NCBI GenBank assembly: GCA_963281255.1 | Contig: OY725490.1 | Span: forward strand, 1,240,001 to 1,304,000 | Length of the DNA: 64,000 nt | Reading direction: 5' to 3' | From: Aphrocallistes beatrix | Taxonomy: Eukaryota > Porifera > Hexactinellida > Sceptrulophora > Aphrocallistidae | Shown here: positions 1 through 12,959 of the stretch, piece after piece | How the letters are laid out: each line of letters begins with the position of its first letter | Numbering within the stretch: the first letter of the stretch is position 1 | Notes under the pieces: generated by a model | Seen by the model: only the letters and a program-made list of their open reading frames with translations | The model's database searches: none | Told to the model about the DNA's origin: nothing | Position numbers and translations under genes: made by a program

Positions 1-95
1 TCACAAAACAAATACATTCACAAGGTAATTTGGCTTAGAATAATACAGGTTTAGGGTTTTGTGTATTTTGATGTAAATTCATATGATTTCTTTAG

Positions 96-1815
96 GTAGC
101 AGCATCTCATTCTCTCCTAACTCACCACTCTGCATTGGAGAAGAATTTGAGATGGTATGCTATGTGGAATCTTCTGTACAGTTCAGGGCAGATGATGCCC
201 AAGTTTCATTCAACTCTTCAAACCCTTCTTCGATTAGTCAGCTTAATTCAGACGCAGTAGTGGATGGTATCGACTTATCTCGTTACAGAGCTGACCTTGA
301 TGACCTGAGTATCAGCATGAGCAGACCAGGGATCAGACTCATCATCAAGAGTTATCAGCCTTCTGACTCTAATACTATATTTAGATGTCATGGAGAGTTT
401 ACGAACTTCACTGTGAGCCCTGCTCTTGTATCCGGACAACCTAATGAACAAGCTGGTAATTTTATTTATCTTTTGTTCACTTTCACAAATAGTGTAGCTT
501 CTCTATAAAGGAAACACTCCTCATTGTGGACGGTGCATTATATCCACTTCAATTTTCCTATATTTACCATTTAGTGTTTTAGAATTTTTTCGAATTATAT
601 ACAGCGAATCCGACAAAAATATCCAAAACTAAGGAGATTAATTTTCTCACATAACTTATAATTATAATGAATTCCAATATTATAAGGCAAAGAGAACTTC
701 GGTCTTGTTAGAAACAGACTGTTATATATCACTAAACAAACTAAAGAAAAATACTACAGAGAAAGAATTGTAATATATCTTATTGCTGCTTATGTTTAGT
801 CGCCCCCTTACCTCCCATCTCTCAATCTAATTATTTTTCTTCCCTCAACTCATACACGTGTGAGGCTACTTTCTCAGTTAGCTGGACACCTAACCCACAG
901 AATGTAGTAAGATAGGATTACATAGTATATTTCAATGGACAGATGATTTCATTCACAGCTAATGTATCGTACTCCTATGATGCCACACTACAGCTTTATA
1001 CGCCGCTTTCCTTCGCTGTTGCAGCTAGCAACTGTGCTGGCAATTCCCCTCAATATAACTCTACAGTCAGTTACCCCGGTTAGACTATAGCTCATTTGTT
1101 GAAGAAATCAGTTCATAAATAAGCTTACTATGTTTACAATAGGCTACGTACTGTTCCAAAGTTCCAGTTCCTGTCTCTACTATGATAATGATTCCAGTTT
1201 GCTATCAATACAATGGGTTAGTTGTGAGATTGTGAATGAATACAACTAATGTGCTATCTAATATTTTTCTGCATTTTTGAGGTTCAAGTGACTTTAGTTT
1301 GTAATAAATTGATTGAATCTTATCTTCAATTTATCTCACAGGACCTGGATACTTTGCCATACAGACTCTTCGTACAATATTCTCTCCAATTGAACATTAC
1401 TTATACTCAGAGAAATATTTCAATTTCTTTCAGACAACTTTCTATTTTCACTCTACTCTCCTTTCTAACCAGTTACACTCAGTCCATTACTCCTCATGAC
1501 TTCTCTACAACTGATAGTATAGAGACTAACATAACAGCTTGCTTGAAGATAACTCACCAGTGCGGGCAGCCTCACACAGGCATAGACATATGTTGTTGCT
1601 ATAGTACAAGTAAGATTTCAGTCTTAAGAAATCTTAGTCTTAAGAAATCTCCATCTAAGCCAGCTCCATCTCATCCTTACGAGTACATAGATATAGATGA
1701 GATGAGTGGTAACATCAACTCTCCTACTCAACAACAATCTCCTCAGGATTATGTCCATAGAGTTCTGTACCAGAACAAGATAAGTTATCACTCAAACTCC
1801 TACTCAGTATGCTAA
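96..1815 (+). CDS. Ig/FN3 receptor-family gene A, 5' partial, with in-frame stop
   Basis: Member of the local Ig/FN3 receptor family, starting outside the window. Inferred exons: 96-455 (Ig-like, acceptor TTTCTTTAG, phase 1-1), 800-1078 (FN3A type, phase 1-1), 1143-1216 (first strands of FN3B, ends at the Trp, phase 0) and 1342 onward (rest of FN3B). The FN3A exon has TAG at 913-915, after which the FN3 continues undisturbed (YIVYFNG ... SNCAGNS), so it is a nonsense mutation, an error, or an exon that can be skipped without frame change. After FN3B there is a good donor at 1610 (GTAAG). If it is not used, the frame runs on to a stop at 1813-1815 through a hydrophilic Pro/Ser segment with PYEYIDIDEM and no transmembrane helix. 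If it is used, phase 1 fits gene B's exon at 2149, so A and B could be one gene. Its domains are clearly more diverged than those of the other members. Confidence 0.55.
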
Positions 1816-2148
1816 CTTGAAATGATAGCTTAGCAACTGTATATGAACAGAAATTATTATATAGAACTGATTTTAAGGAAGGTTTTAATGTAAATATGTC
1901 CAATATGTTTGGTTGATATTATTGCATTTTGAAATTTTTTATATATTATATTAGTTTGGTGTCAATCTTAATATATGCTCTACATCAGTTTATAAACTGT
2001 GCATTTTACGGGTAGCTATTGTTGTAGCTAGTATACACATATAACTAACCTTGGAACTTTATATGTATTTTGGCTTATTCATCGCTATTTTAATAGATTC
2101 TTCAAACTGACTGTTGGTTACTGTTATTACACATATTGTATTTTCTAG

Positions 2149-5100
2149 TTCCTCCTTCTGCTCCCAGTCTACAGATCTCTGTATCTAACTTCAACACAGC
2201 TACTTGCTCAGCTGACATATCTCTATCATGGAATACTCCTCCTAGCAACAGAACTGTAGATAGGTATTTCCTGTATCTTGATGGATCTCCACTAGCTACT
2301 ACTAATTCTAACAGTTACATTCACTCCACTATTCTGAATATCAACACTGACTATCAGTACTCTGTAACAGCTATGAGCTGTGCTGGTAACTCTACTACCA
2401 GCTCTTTGAATAACCCAGTCAATATTGCAGGTTGGTTAACAGCTCTACTAATGTTAACTCTGTTGCATGTGGGTCATAATAGTAGATCATTTGTAAAAGA
2501 GTTGGTTACTCATCAACAATGCTATGAAATGTATGAACGTATTTAGGTTACTCATTAAAGAGAAGTTTTCAGTATGTGTGTCTTGCATATGACAATGTCA
2601 CAGGAGTACTCACAGTTAATTGGGTGAGTTTATTCTTAACATTAATATAACTGTACTACAAAGTATACCACATGTCTCAGAAGAAATGCCAATCGCAATT
2701 TGAATTGATAAAAAATATTGAAATTGACTTGTTTACTATAAAAAGTTCATTTGTTATACTTTGTTATTTCTCACAATCTCAAATCTCACACCAGCTTCTG
2801 GTAACAGGTGTTAAATCCAGAACAACAGAATTTTTTTTTGCATTACATAGTATGAAGCATTGACGGAAAATGATAGGTTTGCATTCATAAATTCGGAGTT
2901 GTAGCTTGTCAGGACTCATTTCAGAAGTTGGTCACTATACATACTAAAAATCAAGAATATCCATCTTAATATTAAATATTTCATATATAGGGACTAAGTA
3001 CTCCTACACAGCCATCAGGAGTATCAGTATTAGACATTTCGTATTCTCTCCAACTCCTCTACTCTCACAGTAGACAAGGTATAACATACACATACACTGA
3101 CAGTACTAGCTTCACTCTACCATCTTCTCAACTCAGTTACAATACAGTTCTAACTGCTCACAACTTCACTCAGCTAGATGGAGTAGAAACTAACATTACA
3201 GCTAACTTGATGATAGTACAACAGTGTGGACAGTCATTCAGTGGAACAGTAATGGAATGTTTCTTTAACTCTAGTAAGTTAACTGTTTTAGTAGTAACCA
3301 TTGAAGTCTTGTTTGATTAATTTATTTGCATAATATATGTACAGCTATAATTATGTTTCAAACAATTTTCCATGTCAATCAATCATATTTCAAGTTTAGG
3401 AGAGTATAATCCTATTTACCAATTATATTAAGCAAGCACGCTTCCGCACTTACGTAAGGCGACTGGAAATGTCAAATAAATTATTAAAATATGCTATTTG
3501 AAATACATACAATAACAAACAAATCCTAATATATCTCTGAATAACGGACACATTTGGGACATGGTCTTTGTCCGTGTAGGGAGATGTCCACTTCTGGAGG
3601 GTGTTTAAGTACTACATACGTATATGACGAATTTATTCCGTCCACGAGGTTTGTCAGTTGGTGAGGGGCTGACTGTTCAGTGTGTCTGTTTTTGGAGACT
3701 CCACATTATATATAGATCAGAGTAAGTGAGGAAATAAATCATTTATGTCCAACAGCTTGCCCATCACACATAATTTTATTTTGAAAAGCTTACTATATCA
3801 ATACCTAGTGGGCCAGTTAGTGCAGTCTGATATTCAAATGTAAAATTAATTTAATATTAGAGGAAGTGGGCATGAACAATGCTTGATAATAATAGAACTA
3901 ATTTTGTCCAGCGAATTAAAGATTGCATGGTGCCAAAAACTATTAAGTATAGCTCTTGTTTCAACTGAAACAGAAAAGTATACTTTTCTAAAATACATCA
4001 ATTTTAATTTCAGTTAGGAGCCCTAATGTTAGGGACATCACTAGTTTAGACGATCTAGCTTATGATAGGCATCAATAATGCACCGTAAAGGATTTTAAAT
4101 AATATCTGTTTATATGCCTTGCACAATAATTTTACAATCTATTTATAGGTAATCCTCCTACTCCACCTACTAAACCTACTACACCTACTCCACCTAGTCC
4201 TACAAATCTTGCAGGTAATTTTTGTACATACCGTAATAGCTTGAATAATGCACCCAATTACTCTTGAATTATGATTTATTTAATCTCCTATGATTACTGT
4301 CGTTGTATGTAAATTATTTTTTGCAAGCGAGCTTCACTCACTTGCATAGCGATTTTGGTCCTCCGAACTCTCCATTCAGGAGAATCCTGCTATATTTTTA
4401 AAATTAAATTTTCATGCAAACTCGAAAGTTCACTAGTCGCGCTTGTGCTTATGAAACCGTCAATAAAAGTATTTGACTATAGAAGCAGGTCCAAGCCTGA
4501 TTAAAAATTATAAAACAGTAAATAAGTGTTCAGGTATTTATATTTTCCCAAATATGTGTATTCCTCCAACCTGAAAATATTGTAATTTCTAGATACAATA
4601 ACTCAGACTCCAACCACTGCGTGTGAAGGAGACACAGTCAGTGTCAGCTGTGTACTGACTGCACCTGGTGATCTAATGTTCAACTATACTTTTCCTCGTT
4701 TCTTCATCGGAAATTCTATTACTTCAATTTCAGCTAACAACATCAATAACAGTGTATCACACCCTGATGTAGATCTGACTAGACTGACAGCTTACACCAA
4801 TGCTGGATCTCAAACGATGGTGTCTGGAGTAGTCAATCTAACTTCTTACCAAACTTCTGATGAAGGACTACGTATCGGGTGTGAAGTGCCTCTGGATAAT
4901 GGAACTGAAATTACCGTAGAACTTCGACTAATTCAATCATGTTGGTACATTTTTTATTTTTTTTAGTTTTAGCCTTTGTTTGTGCGAATCGATTATGGTG
5001 CTACAAAGCGAAATTTGGCATGTACTAGGTAAATGGTAATTCGCTTACAAATGAGTTAGAATATCTGGAAAAAAATTTCACACCTTTTGGGAAAAGTGAA

Positions 5101-6862
5101 AAATTGTGTTGCTGTGGCTACGTACACTCGAAGCCGTTTTTCTTATTATTTCTTTACAGCTTCAAACAGTGAGATAAACGATACGTGATGCATGTAATCG
5201 AAAACAACATTAGTTTGTAATATTTCCAGATTTTCAAGTTGGGGTATACTAGATATACAAAATAAATGCAATATTTGTCACAAAATTTATTTAATTTTTG
5301 GTTCACTGAGTTTAACAGTCATAATCTTATATGACAGATAGCATCTTACTTTGTAGATAAATTAATACTCAAATAGAAGTTATTAGAGTTGGTATTTATT
5401 AATAATATTCATATAAAATGTATTTAAATGCAACACAATAGAGATATATTTCTGTTCTTTTTTTTAAAGGTCCAAAGGTTCCAAGCATTCCCCTTCTTGG
5501 TAAGTTGATTTTTATAATGTGCAACTTGAATACCTTAAAGTATTCGCGATAAAATGATTTTTAATGATATTTGAGCACTTTTGTTCCTCTAAATAATGAC
5601 CGATATTTAATTTTTGATATACTTTTTTAGCCTAAAAATGGGATACCTGAGAGATTTTCCCATAATACGCTTAGTTAATTTATCCTTAATTTAACCTTAT
5701 ACTTCTATATTTATTCTAATTTATGTATTCTTCAGTTATCATTGGATCTGCTGTGGGCGCAGTCGTACTATCAGTTATCCTGATCACACTCATAGCTCTG
5801 TTTGTATTGATTAATATTGTTTTCTGGAGCAAAAGAAAAGAAATACACAGTTAGTTGTATTTATAATTAGATTTACTGAGTATTTTGTCGACTGACTAGA
5901 CCCACCATTCTATAGAACATACAGGGGCAGATGGATCTGATGTGAAAGAGTAAGTGTACTCGTATTGTCAATTAAAGAATTCATTGTTTAATAATTTTTA
6001 ATTTTGTTTAAGTAGTTATCTTTTTTAAGAGAAATTAATCAAAGATCATAAATTCTACATCGTCTATTCCATCTATAGGTCGGATTTCAAATTTCATTAA
6101 GAAATCTTCTAGAGTAATAACCATTCAATCGCCCTTTAGAATGTCTTGTTTTCCTAATATTCAAAAATTTTCATTAGATAGTTTTCTCAACTAAAATTGG
6201 CACTTGCCTCCTCTATTTCTCAATTACGTATAAGCAATTCCCGTTTTCAAAAATCAAAAATCAAAAATTTTTCTCCATTCACAGAGGCTCCATTAGAGAT
6301 ATTTCAATGTACATTAAATATTGGATATAGTAATATTGCCGGGGCAGAGAATTTTTGGTTAAATTATTGCTATAATCAATATACCACTATATCCAATAAA
6401 ACTAGTATGGAATATCATCGCGGGGAATCTCAAACCGAACTAAATATTCTCTTATCCAACATCTACTGTATACGTATTGCTTCGAACTGATATTTCTATT
6501 TTCACCTATTTGCTTTGGTAGAAATCAGGAACTAGATGATAAGCCGAAGAAGGATAAGGTAATAACAACTTAGTACTATCTAAAAGTGATTATACTTATG
6601 AAGCTAATCAAAATACAGCTTTGGTACTTAAATATTATTCGACATCTAATTCCAAATACAATTCATTTCAATATTATTTAAAACTATCTGCAAAGAAATC
6701 TCCAGCATTTACCTACTTTATAGTTATTTCAATTTCTTTCCACAGATCAAACTCCATTACTTGGATATAGACCATAGTCCTCATCCTGGAAAAATAGTGA
6801 AGCCTCCAAACATTCCGCCTACTAGCTATGCTAATATAGACCACTTTGAGACTAATCAATAA
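2149..6862 (+). CDS. Ig/FN3 transmembrane receptor B with ITIM- and ITSM-like tail
   Basis: Receptor of the local family; no start exon of its own was found, so it may continue gene A. Exons: 2149-2430 FN3A; 2547-2623 and 2991-3273 FN3B; 4149-4214 Pro/Thr stalk; 4593-4940 Ig-like (begins DTITQTP, with ACEGD, SVSC and LRIGC); 5470-5499 short stalk; 5736-5849 transmembrane helix (VIIGSAVGAVVLSVI...) followed by SKRKE; 5916-5949, 6522-6558 and 6746-6862 tail. Phases run 1-1-0-1-1-1-1-1-2-0-stop and stay in frame to TAA at 6860-6862. The tail has LHYLDI (ITIM consensus) and, 23 residues on, TSYANI (ITSM consensus), separated by KPPNIPP. The Ig domain lies next to the membrane, after the FN3s, unlike C, D and E. 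The donor at 4941 (GTTGGT) is the least certain junction. Expected role: cell-surface recognition with phosphotyrosine signalling (inference). Confidence 0.72.
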
Positions 6863-8164
6863 GCACGAAGGCAAACTGATTGGTGGCTAGATGGATGCAA
6901 ACTTTGCTTTCAAAATGTAAACTCTCTTATATATACTGTATGAATACTTGTATATATATATATATATATATTGAACTATTAGATATTCTGATTTGAAACT
7001 GTATATTTTTATTCCCTTTTTTATGGATGTTATCATACTTTTTAGTGATTAAAATATATTCGATGAATTATATTGGCATATTTTTATTACATTTCTTCAC
7101 ATTTATCAGGATAGACTGACAGATACAACTGGATAAAGAATACTATCAAGCCAATGGCGAATACGAGTAAGTAACACATTCACAAGAAACGCTAAAAATT
7201 GGTTGAATAAAATCAAAGTAGACTTCAAATTGTAATATATTTTATATAGATAATTTCCCTATCCGTTCCACCTTTATAATAGTAGGAGTCCATAGAGGAA
7301 ATACGTAATATCCAATCTAGAAAACTTATCTACGTATTAAAAATCAAATATTACACATTCAATCAAAATGGTAAAACATAGCAAGAAATACTGAAAGTCT
7401 CTTACAGAGGGAATGAGTCTCTTTTCATATTTTTGGTAATTACACATTATTTTATGTTGTCAAGAATGTAGAAGCACACTCTAATCACATCTGTGAGGAG
7501 CTATTTTATAACCAAGAAATTAGAATGGACAGATTTCGGATCTGAAATTAGACTCCTAGCATTTCTTAGTTTGATTGTATTTCCCTTATTGAAGAGATCT
7601 AATTTGCTATTAGTTGTATGGAAAATAATGAAGTGTTGAAGTACTTTTGTCCGGTTAGTGTAGCATATAGTGTGGTACCTATGCAAATATTAGAGATATT
7701 CTGAGTTTAGATTATGTATATATTTTTCTATTCAATACATGTGATTATACTTCGTTGTGATTATTAAACGATGTGCTCTAATAGTACATAGCAACAGGGA
7801 TGAAGGAAAAATATGCTAGTCATTCAACCGCTACATTATATTGTGATAATATGAACCTACGCACACCAAATTTATCCCTAAATTTAATTGTAATTCATAA
7901 TAGAATTATAATTCAGTCCTTGGTAATGAATCTGTAATATTTGCAAATATTCCCCGTTTAATTCCAAACTAAAAGAGCCGAAAATGCTGATAGACAGAAA
8001 ATATTCACAATAGAGTTAAGTTTAAAAGTGAGAATACTACATACAAATAATACAAATGCAAACATTTAAGGTTGAATTCAGAAATATTAGATACAAATAT
8101 AAATCCAAAGGTATTTATATCAAACTACGTATTATGATATATCAGAAGAAGGATTAGCTGTCTT
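6863..8164. other. Tail-to-tail intergenic region of genes B and C
   Basis: No coding exon recognised. It holds a (TA)n run near 6953-6970; a worn Tc1-type MITE end near 7600-7670 (ACTTTTGTCCGGTTAGTG, related to the elements at 21724 and 27799); and at about 7735-7830 a segment resembling the 3' UTR of gene D near 21470-21545 (both have ATTAAACGAT and then ACNGGGATGA). The last suggests the 3' end of a lost family member. Confidence 0.5.
7048..7053 (+). promoter_or_regulatory. Probable polyadenylation signal of gene B (ATTAAA)
   Basis: ATTAAA about 186 bases after the stop of gene B, in a context (TTAGTGATTAAAATAT) that recurs after gene F (46184-46189). Seen by comparing paralogue 3' ends; not proven. 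Confidence 0.45.
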
Positions 8165-11100
8165 TCAGATATTTAGAATTTCGGAGTATTTAGTGGGTGG
8201 AATCGGAGGTCTCTTTCTTCCAGTGTCTCTTCTGTCAAACTTTAATAATTCAGCGTACATAACACCACTCTGTGAAGAAATTAATTCCAAATTATAGATA
8301 CGAGCATAGTAGTAATTTTCATACATAATCATTAGAGATTAAATCAATTCAATTACAAAAATCATCCGAATACTGTTGAGTTTATTCTTTCATTATAAAG
8401 TGGACCTAGCTTCAAAGAAATAACTCTTCATAAAGCAACTAATTCTAATTGTCTTATTGGTGCATACTCATACTATTTAGCACAGTTGACTCCGCTTAAT
8501 AGGGTCAGCTGCTTAATCGGGTCACTTTTGATAAGACCGAAATAGCTTTACACATAGAAGCTAATACAAAATATTTTCGGTTAATAGGGTTCTCCGCTTA
8601 AATGGGGCAAAATGTCCTCTGACCGATGTGACCCTATTAAGCGGAGTCAACTGTATAACTCCCCTAATCGTGTTTATGTATCTGGGCTAATTATGCTAAT
8701 TATGGGAAACATAATATTTGATGAGTACATAGTAGCCCCATTTAAACAATATACATACCTTCACTTTATTCTCGTATCTAGATAAGAGAAAGAACTAGTG
8801 TAATAAAGTGAACTTATTAGACAAATAATTTCTGATTACTTCCAGTATTTTTAAATAAAATAAATATAAATAGTAGTATTTATAATACAAAATTTACCTT
8901 TGTATCTGATAGTCTTTTCTGCATCTATACATAAACAAGATGAGAAATTTAAAACTCTGGAAACATTTAAAAAATTCAAAGTAACTAACTCATACCTTTT
9001 TCTTAAACAGTGAAATCCCATTCCAACCAATACGATGAGAACGAGGAGAATAAGAGATAAAAATCCAAAGATGTATCCAATGAGGTGTATCCAGGAAATT
9101 TGAGCTAAACAGAGGCTTAACGATAAATATACTCACATGAGAGATTATATAACCGTGTATTTCCTGAATATCATCTAGGGGGATTATTGCGTTTTTGTAT
9201 CATTTACCCGTGATGAAAAAATAAAATTTCGGAAATGAGAGACTTTTAACTGAATTCTTGGATAAACGGTAGAAGGTAGAATTGCATTAAAACTATACTA
9301 GCAAACCTAAGTCAACACTGGTCAACCTTTAGATGTAAAATGAAAAGTGAAATTCTAAGTATAACAATGGTGACAATGTTCTCTTAATTCCTTGGAGAGT
9401 TGACATTTTTATGAGATTCATACTTGCTCGAGTCAGTCTGACAAGATACTGTGATGTGCCAGAAACTGGTTTTCTGCTATTGATAGTTTACCTCTAACAT
9501 TGCTCAGTCCCTAAGTGAAATATCAAATATTTTTTCATTATTCCAGTTTCAAATTTGAGTAATTCATTGATAATTCATGAATTAGTCAACTTATCTCAAT
9601 CGTTTCTATTTATCTATCTTCAGTATCCAACAGGATTATTCTCTTCTGCATGCATTCAATGCACTAACGTAACTCAATTAGAAGCGGGTAGCTGTATGTA
9701 ATTTAGTTTACTTTATTACTATACTGATTTGATGATGGTGACTATATTGTTTACTTACTGGTATTGGAATCAGAAGTGTAGGGCAGTATAGTAGTATTGG
9801 TACTAGGCTTAGCTGTCTGTGTATTATTAGACGAAGTTGTAGCTGGAGAGATGGCAGGATTGTCTGAATAAAAAATACAATAGTATACCACCACGGTGTT
9901 GATCAAAATTGATGTACTGTTGACTAAATACAATGATATTTCTGACATACCTGATTTATAGAAACATCCCATTGCTTTTCCACTGAATGACTGTCCACAC
10001 TGCTGTACTATCGTCAAGTTAGCTGTAATGTTAGTCTCTACTCCATCTAGCTGAGTGAAGTTGTGAGCAGTTAGAACTGTATTGTAACTGAGTTGAGAAG
10101 ATGGTAGAGTGAAGCTAGTACTGTCAGTGTATGTGTATGTTACACCCTGTCTACTGTGAGAGTAGAGGAGTTGGAGAGAATACGAAATGTCTAATCCTGA
10201 TACTCCTGATGGCTGTGTGGGAGTAGTCAATCCCTAAATATTGAATATAACCCTGTTACAGAATGCTATGAAGGTTGAAATTTAAACAAAGCATTTTCCA
10301 CATTATAAAATATCAGTATTCCATTTATGATCAAAAAGACATCTATATTGGATGGTGCAGTCATCATAATATTCTCATTATCAAGTTGTCAAAAATGTTT
10401 CAGTAATTAAGACATGATAATTAAAACACTTCTTACTACCAAGTTTAATTAGTCGCCCTGAAAATATAAATCTTCAAATTGAAATATACAAAAATAGTCA
10501 AACAAGAATAATAACTGCTCAACTAACCCAATTGATTGTTAGATCTCCTGTGGTATTATGATAACCAAGACACACACCTTGAGAACTGTTTGTTAGTAAA
10601 TAACCTAATTGAATTACAAACATATTAAATAACTTTATTATAAGATTAAAATGTGTAAAAACTTACTTGCAACAGAATTAACATTAGTAGAGCTGTTAGT
10701 AGAGTTACCAGCACAGCTCATAGCTGTTACAGAGTACTGATAGTCAGTGTTGATATTCAGAATAATGGAGTGAATGTAACTGTTAGAATTAGTAGTATTT
10801 AGTGGAGATCCATCAAGATATAGGAAATACCTATCTACAGTTCTGTTGCTAGGAGGAGTATTCCATGATAGAGATATGTCAGCTGAGCAAGTAGCTGTGT
10901 TGAAGTTAGATACAGAACTCTGTAGACTGATAGGAGGAGAAGGAGGTGCTAAGAACAATTTAAAATAATAGATACACTCAAGGAACTTATAACACATCAC
11001 AATTTTTCATCTTAATTTTTAATAAACTAGGTCTGCTTGTAGTCAATGCATTAAAGTTATAACAGATAATACAAGTATTTCTAAAAGTGTCGATGGACAA

Positions 11101-12013
11101 ACCGATAGTTCAGTGTTTTGGTAAGTGACTATGTTACATAATACAGCAGTTTCAACCTTTTTTGGCCACTGAATTATAACTAATATAGCAATAATTCTAC
11201 ATTCTGTGAATATAGTCCCAGTTCATTTTCCATCTTCACAAGTGTAGAAACTAATTAAAATTTTTATCTATGTTTCAAGACTGCATAAAATCCGATTGGC
11301 GTTTTCTAGGACAATATTTTGTTAATATTTCCATTTAAAAAGTAAACCCAAATTTCGTTTTTATAAAGAGGCACTATAAAAATGGTTACATAAGAAATGA
11401 AATTATTATAAAGGTGAGAAGCATGATAAGTTTACACATACCAGCTCCAACTACTCGATGAGTTATGATTAACATTTTTGACACATCTGGTTCAATCTCT
11501 CTCATATCAACCATGCATCCGATAGGAATGCCTTCATCTGAGCTGTTGTAGACAAAAGAGATATATCCGTTTACACTCCTCAAAGATCCAATTGGTATAT
11601 AAGGCTGGAATCGATTTAAATCAACACCTTTATAGCTACAAATACCGATATTTCGGCATCCAAAAATTGCATTCTCAAGCCCGTTAATGTTGAAGCTAAT
11701 TTCTGTGGCAGTGAATGTGTATCCATCATTCGGTACAGTTAGTACACAGCTGACTGTGATGCTCTCTCCTTCACACGCATAATCAGGATTCTGTGTTATT
11801 GAAGTACCTGAAAAGAGAATGATAGCAAGAATTATATTAGAGTAAGAATGGTGAGTTAGTAGTGGAAGAAGTATGTGTAATTAAGTCCATGGAATATACT
11901 AGCGACAAATGTAAACTGCATCTAAAATAGAATTGAATTTGAATAGTTCCTTACTTACCATAGAGGAGAATAAGATGTGTGGAGAGGAGAAATATTTGGA
12001 AGAGTTTAAACAT
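8165..12013 (-). CDS. Ig/FN3 transmembrane receptor C with ITIM- and ITSM-like tail
   Basis: Complete family member, ten exons on the minus strand, total 1428 nt (475 aa). Exons: 11959-12013 signal peptide (MFKLFQIFLLSTHLILLYG); 11442-11807 Ig-like (GTSITQNPDYACEGE ... IPIGC); 10667-10948 FN3A (LSW, RYFLYLDG, YSVTAMSCAGNS); 10528-10604 and 9951-10233 FN3B; 9759-9863 Ser/Thr/Asn stalk with several NxT/S sites; 8996-9104 transmembrane helix ending HCLRKR; microexons 8898-8924 and 8759-8777; last exon 8165-8269. Splice sites are GT-AG with phases 1-1-1-0-1-1-2-2-0. The last exon reads SGVMYAELLK then RPPIPPTKYSEILNI: VMYAEL fits the ITIM consensus and TKYSEI the ITSM consensus, 23 residues apart. 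Type I membrane protein, probably an immune-like or self-recognition receptor (inference). It lies head to head with gene D. Confidence 0.85.
8483..8653. mobile_element. 'GCTTAATNGGG' MITE
   Basis: Inverted ends CAGTTGACTCCGCTTAATAG and CTATTAAGCGGAGTCAACTG (perfect 20-base arms), about 171 bp, with TA on the right side. Lies in the intron before the last exon of gene C. The size and TA target fit a Tc1/mariner-pogo derived MITE. Confidence 0.8.
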
Positions 12014-12110
12014 GTTTATCTAATTGTCAAATCTTCAGTTAACTTCCTTTTAACAGCAACAAACTAATGGAAAATCAATATTATCGATCGACAGAGTGAT
12101 AGTGCAGCTT

Positions 12111-12117
12111 TTTTATA
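12111..12117 (-). promoter_or_regulatory. Possible TATA box of gene C
   Basis: The minus strand reads TATAAAA about 100 bases upstream of the gene C start codon, inside the inverted duplication shared with gene D. Gene D's arm lacks a clean match at the same place, so support is weak. Confidence 0.3.
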
Positions 12118-12731
12118 AATTTATATATCATAAATATGGATAATAGTTCAATCTAATGTTGAAACCGTTGAAATCTAGTCTCTTGCATATAAATGAGATT
12201 TGTTTACTATATATATCGATTGTAGATAAAAATAAACAAATATTTATCACATAGTTTTGTGTGATAAATATTTTTTTATGTTAGTTTTGAAAATGCAGTA
12301 TTTGGAATCTACACCTCTAAATACACCAGGTCAACAATTGAAAGCTATTTTCCAACATATTTTTTGTGATTTTCAATTTATTATATCTTGTAAACTAGTG
12401 TATCATCATACACCCCGAAAACACAATACATTTGACACCTAAATGCCATTTTTCATATCCAAACAATTTCCCAGTTTTTCTATCGATTCAAACAAACAAA
12501 CAAAATCCTAACGTTTTAGTATTTAAGATTATTTAACATATATACATATATATCTGCACTTATGTACATACAATGTACCTCAAGCTAATTAATGCATTTT
12601 AAGTGATGTGGATATTTGACATTACTACATTGAAGGAGTCTATAGTGGAGAATATACATACCTTTCTATGCCAGTGAGTAATGTCAATTGTGAAGTAAAG
12701 TCATCTCAGGGATTATCATAAAGTATATTGC

Positions 12732-12959
12732 TAAGTTGACTAATTCCAGAATTAATGAATAATTTGAATAATTCATAATTCAGGAATTATGAAATATTCC
12801 AATAATTAAGAATCCTGAATTATGAATTATTCGAAAAATCCATTCAAATCATTAATGATATTTTCTTGTATAAAACTTTCAATTTTGAATAAGTATAGTC
12901 AGGCTTGATGAATTATGAATTATTCGAATTATTCATTAATTCATGAATTTGTCAACTTA
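12732..12959. mobile_element. AT-rich MITE with TAAGTTGAC inverted ends
   Basis: Starts TAAGTTGACTAATTC and ends GAATTTGTCAACTTA. The inner arms also pair (ATTAATGAATAATTTGAATA against its complement near 12920). A related single end lies at about 9545-9595. No coding capacity. Confidence 0.65.

Noticed and set aside
6197-6490. 97-residue open frame in an intron of gene B
   Set aside because: It lies in an insertion relative to the homologous intron of gene F (about 45160-45248) and has no motif or splice support.
6746-6862. Reading the two tail tyrosines of gene B as one ITAM
   Set aside because: An ITAM needs about 6-12 residues between the two YxxI/L units; here there are 19 between the units, and the second starts with Thr at -2, which fits an ITSM better.
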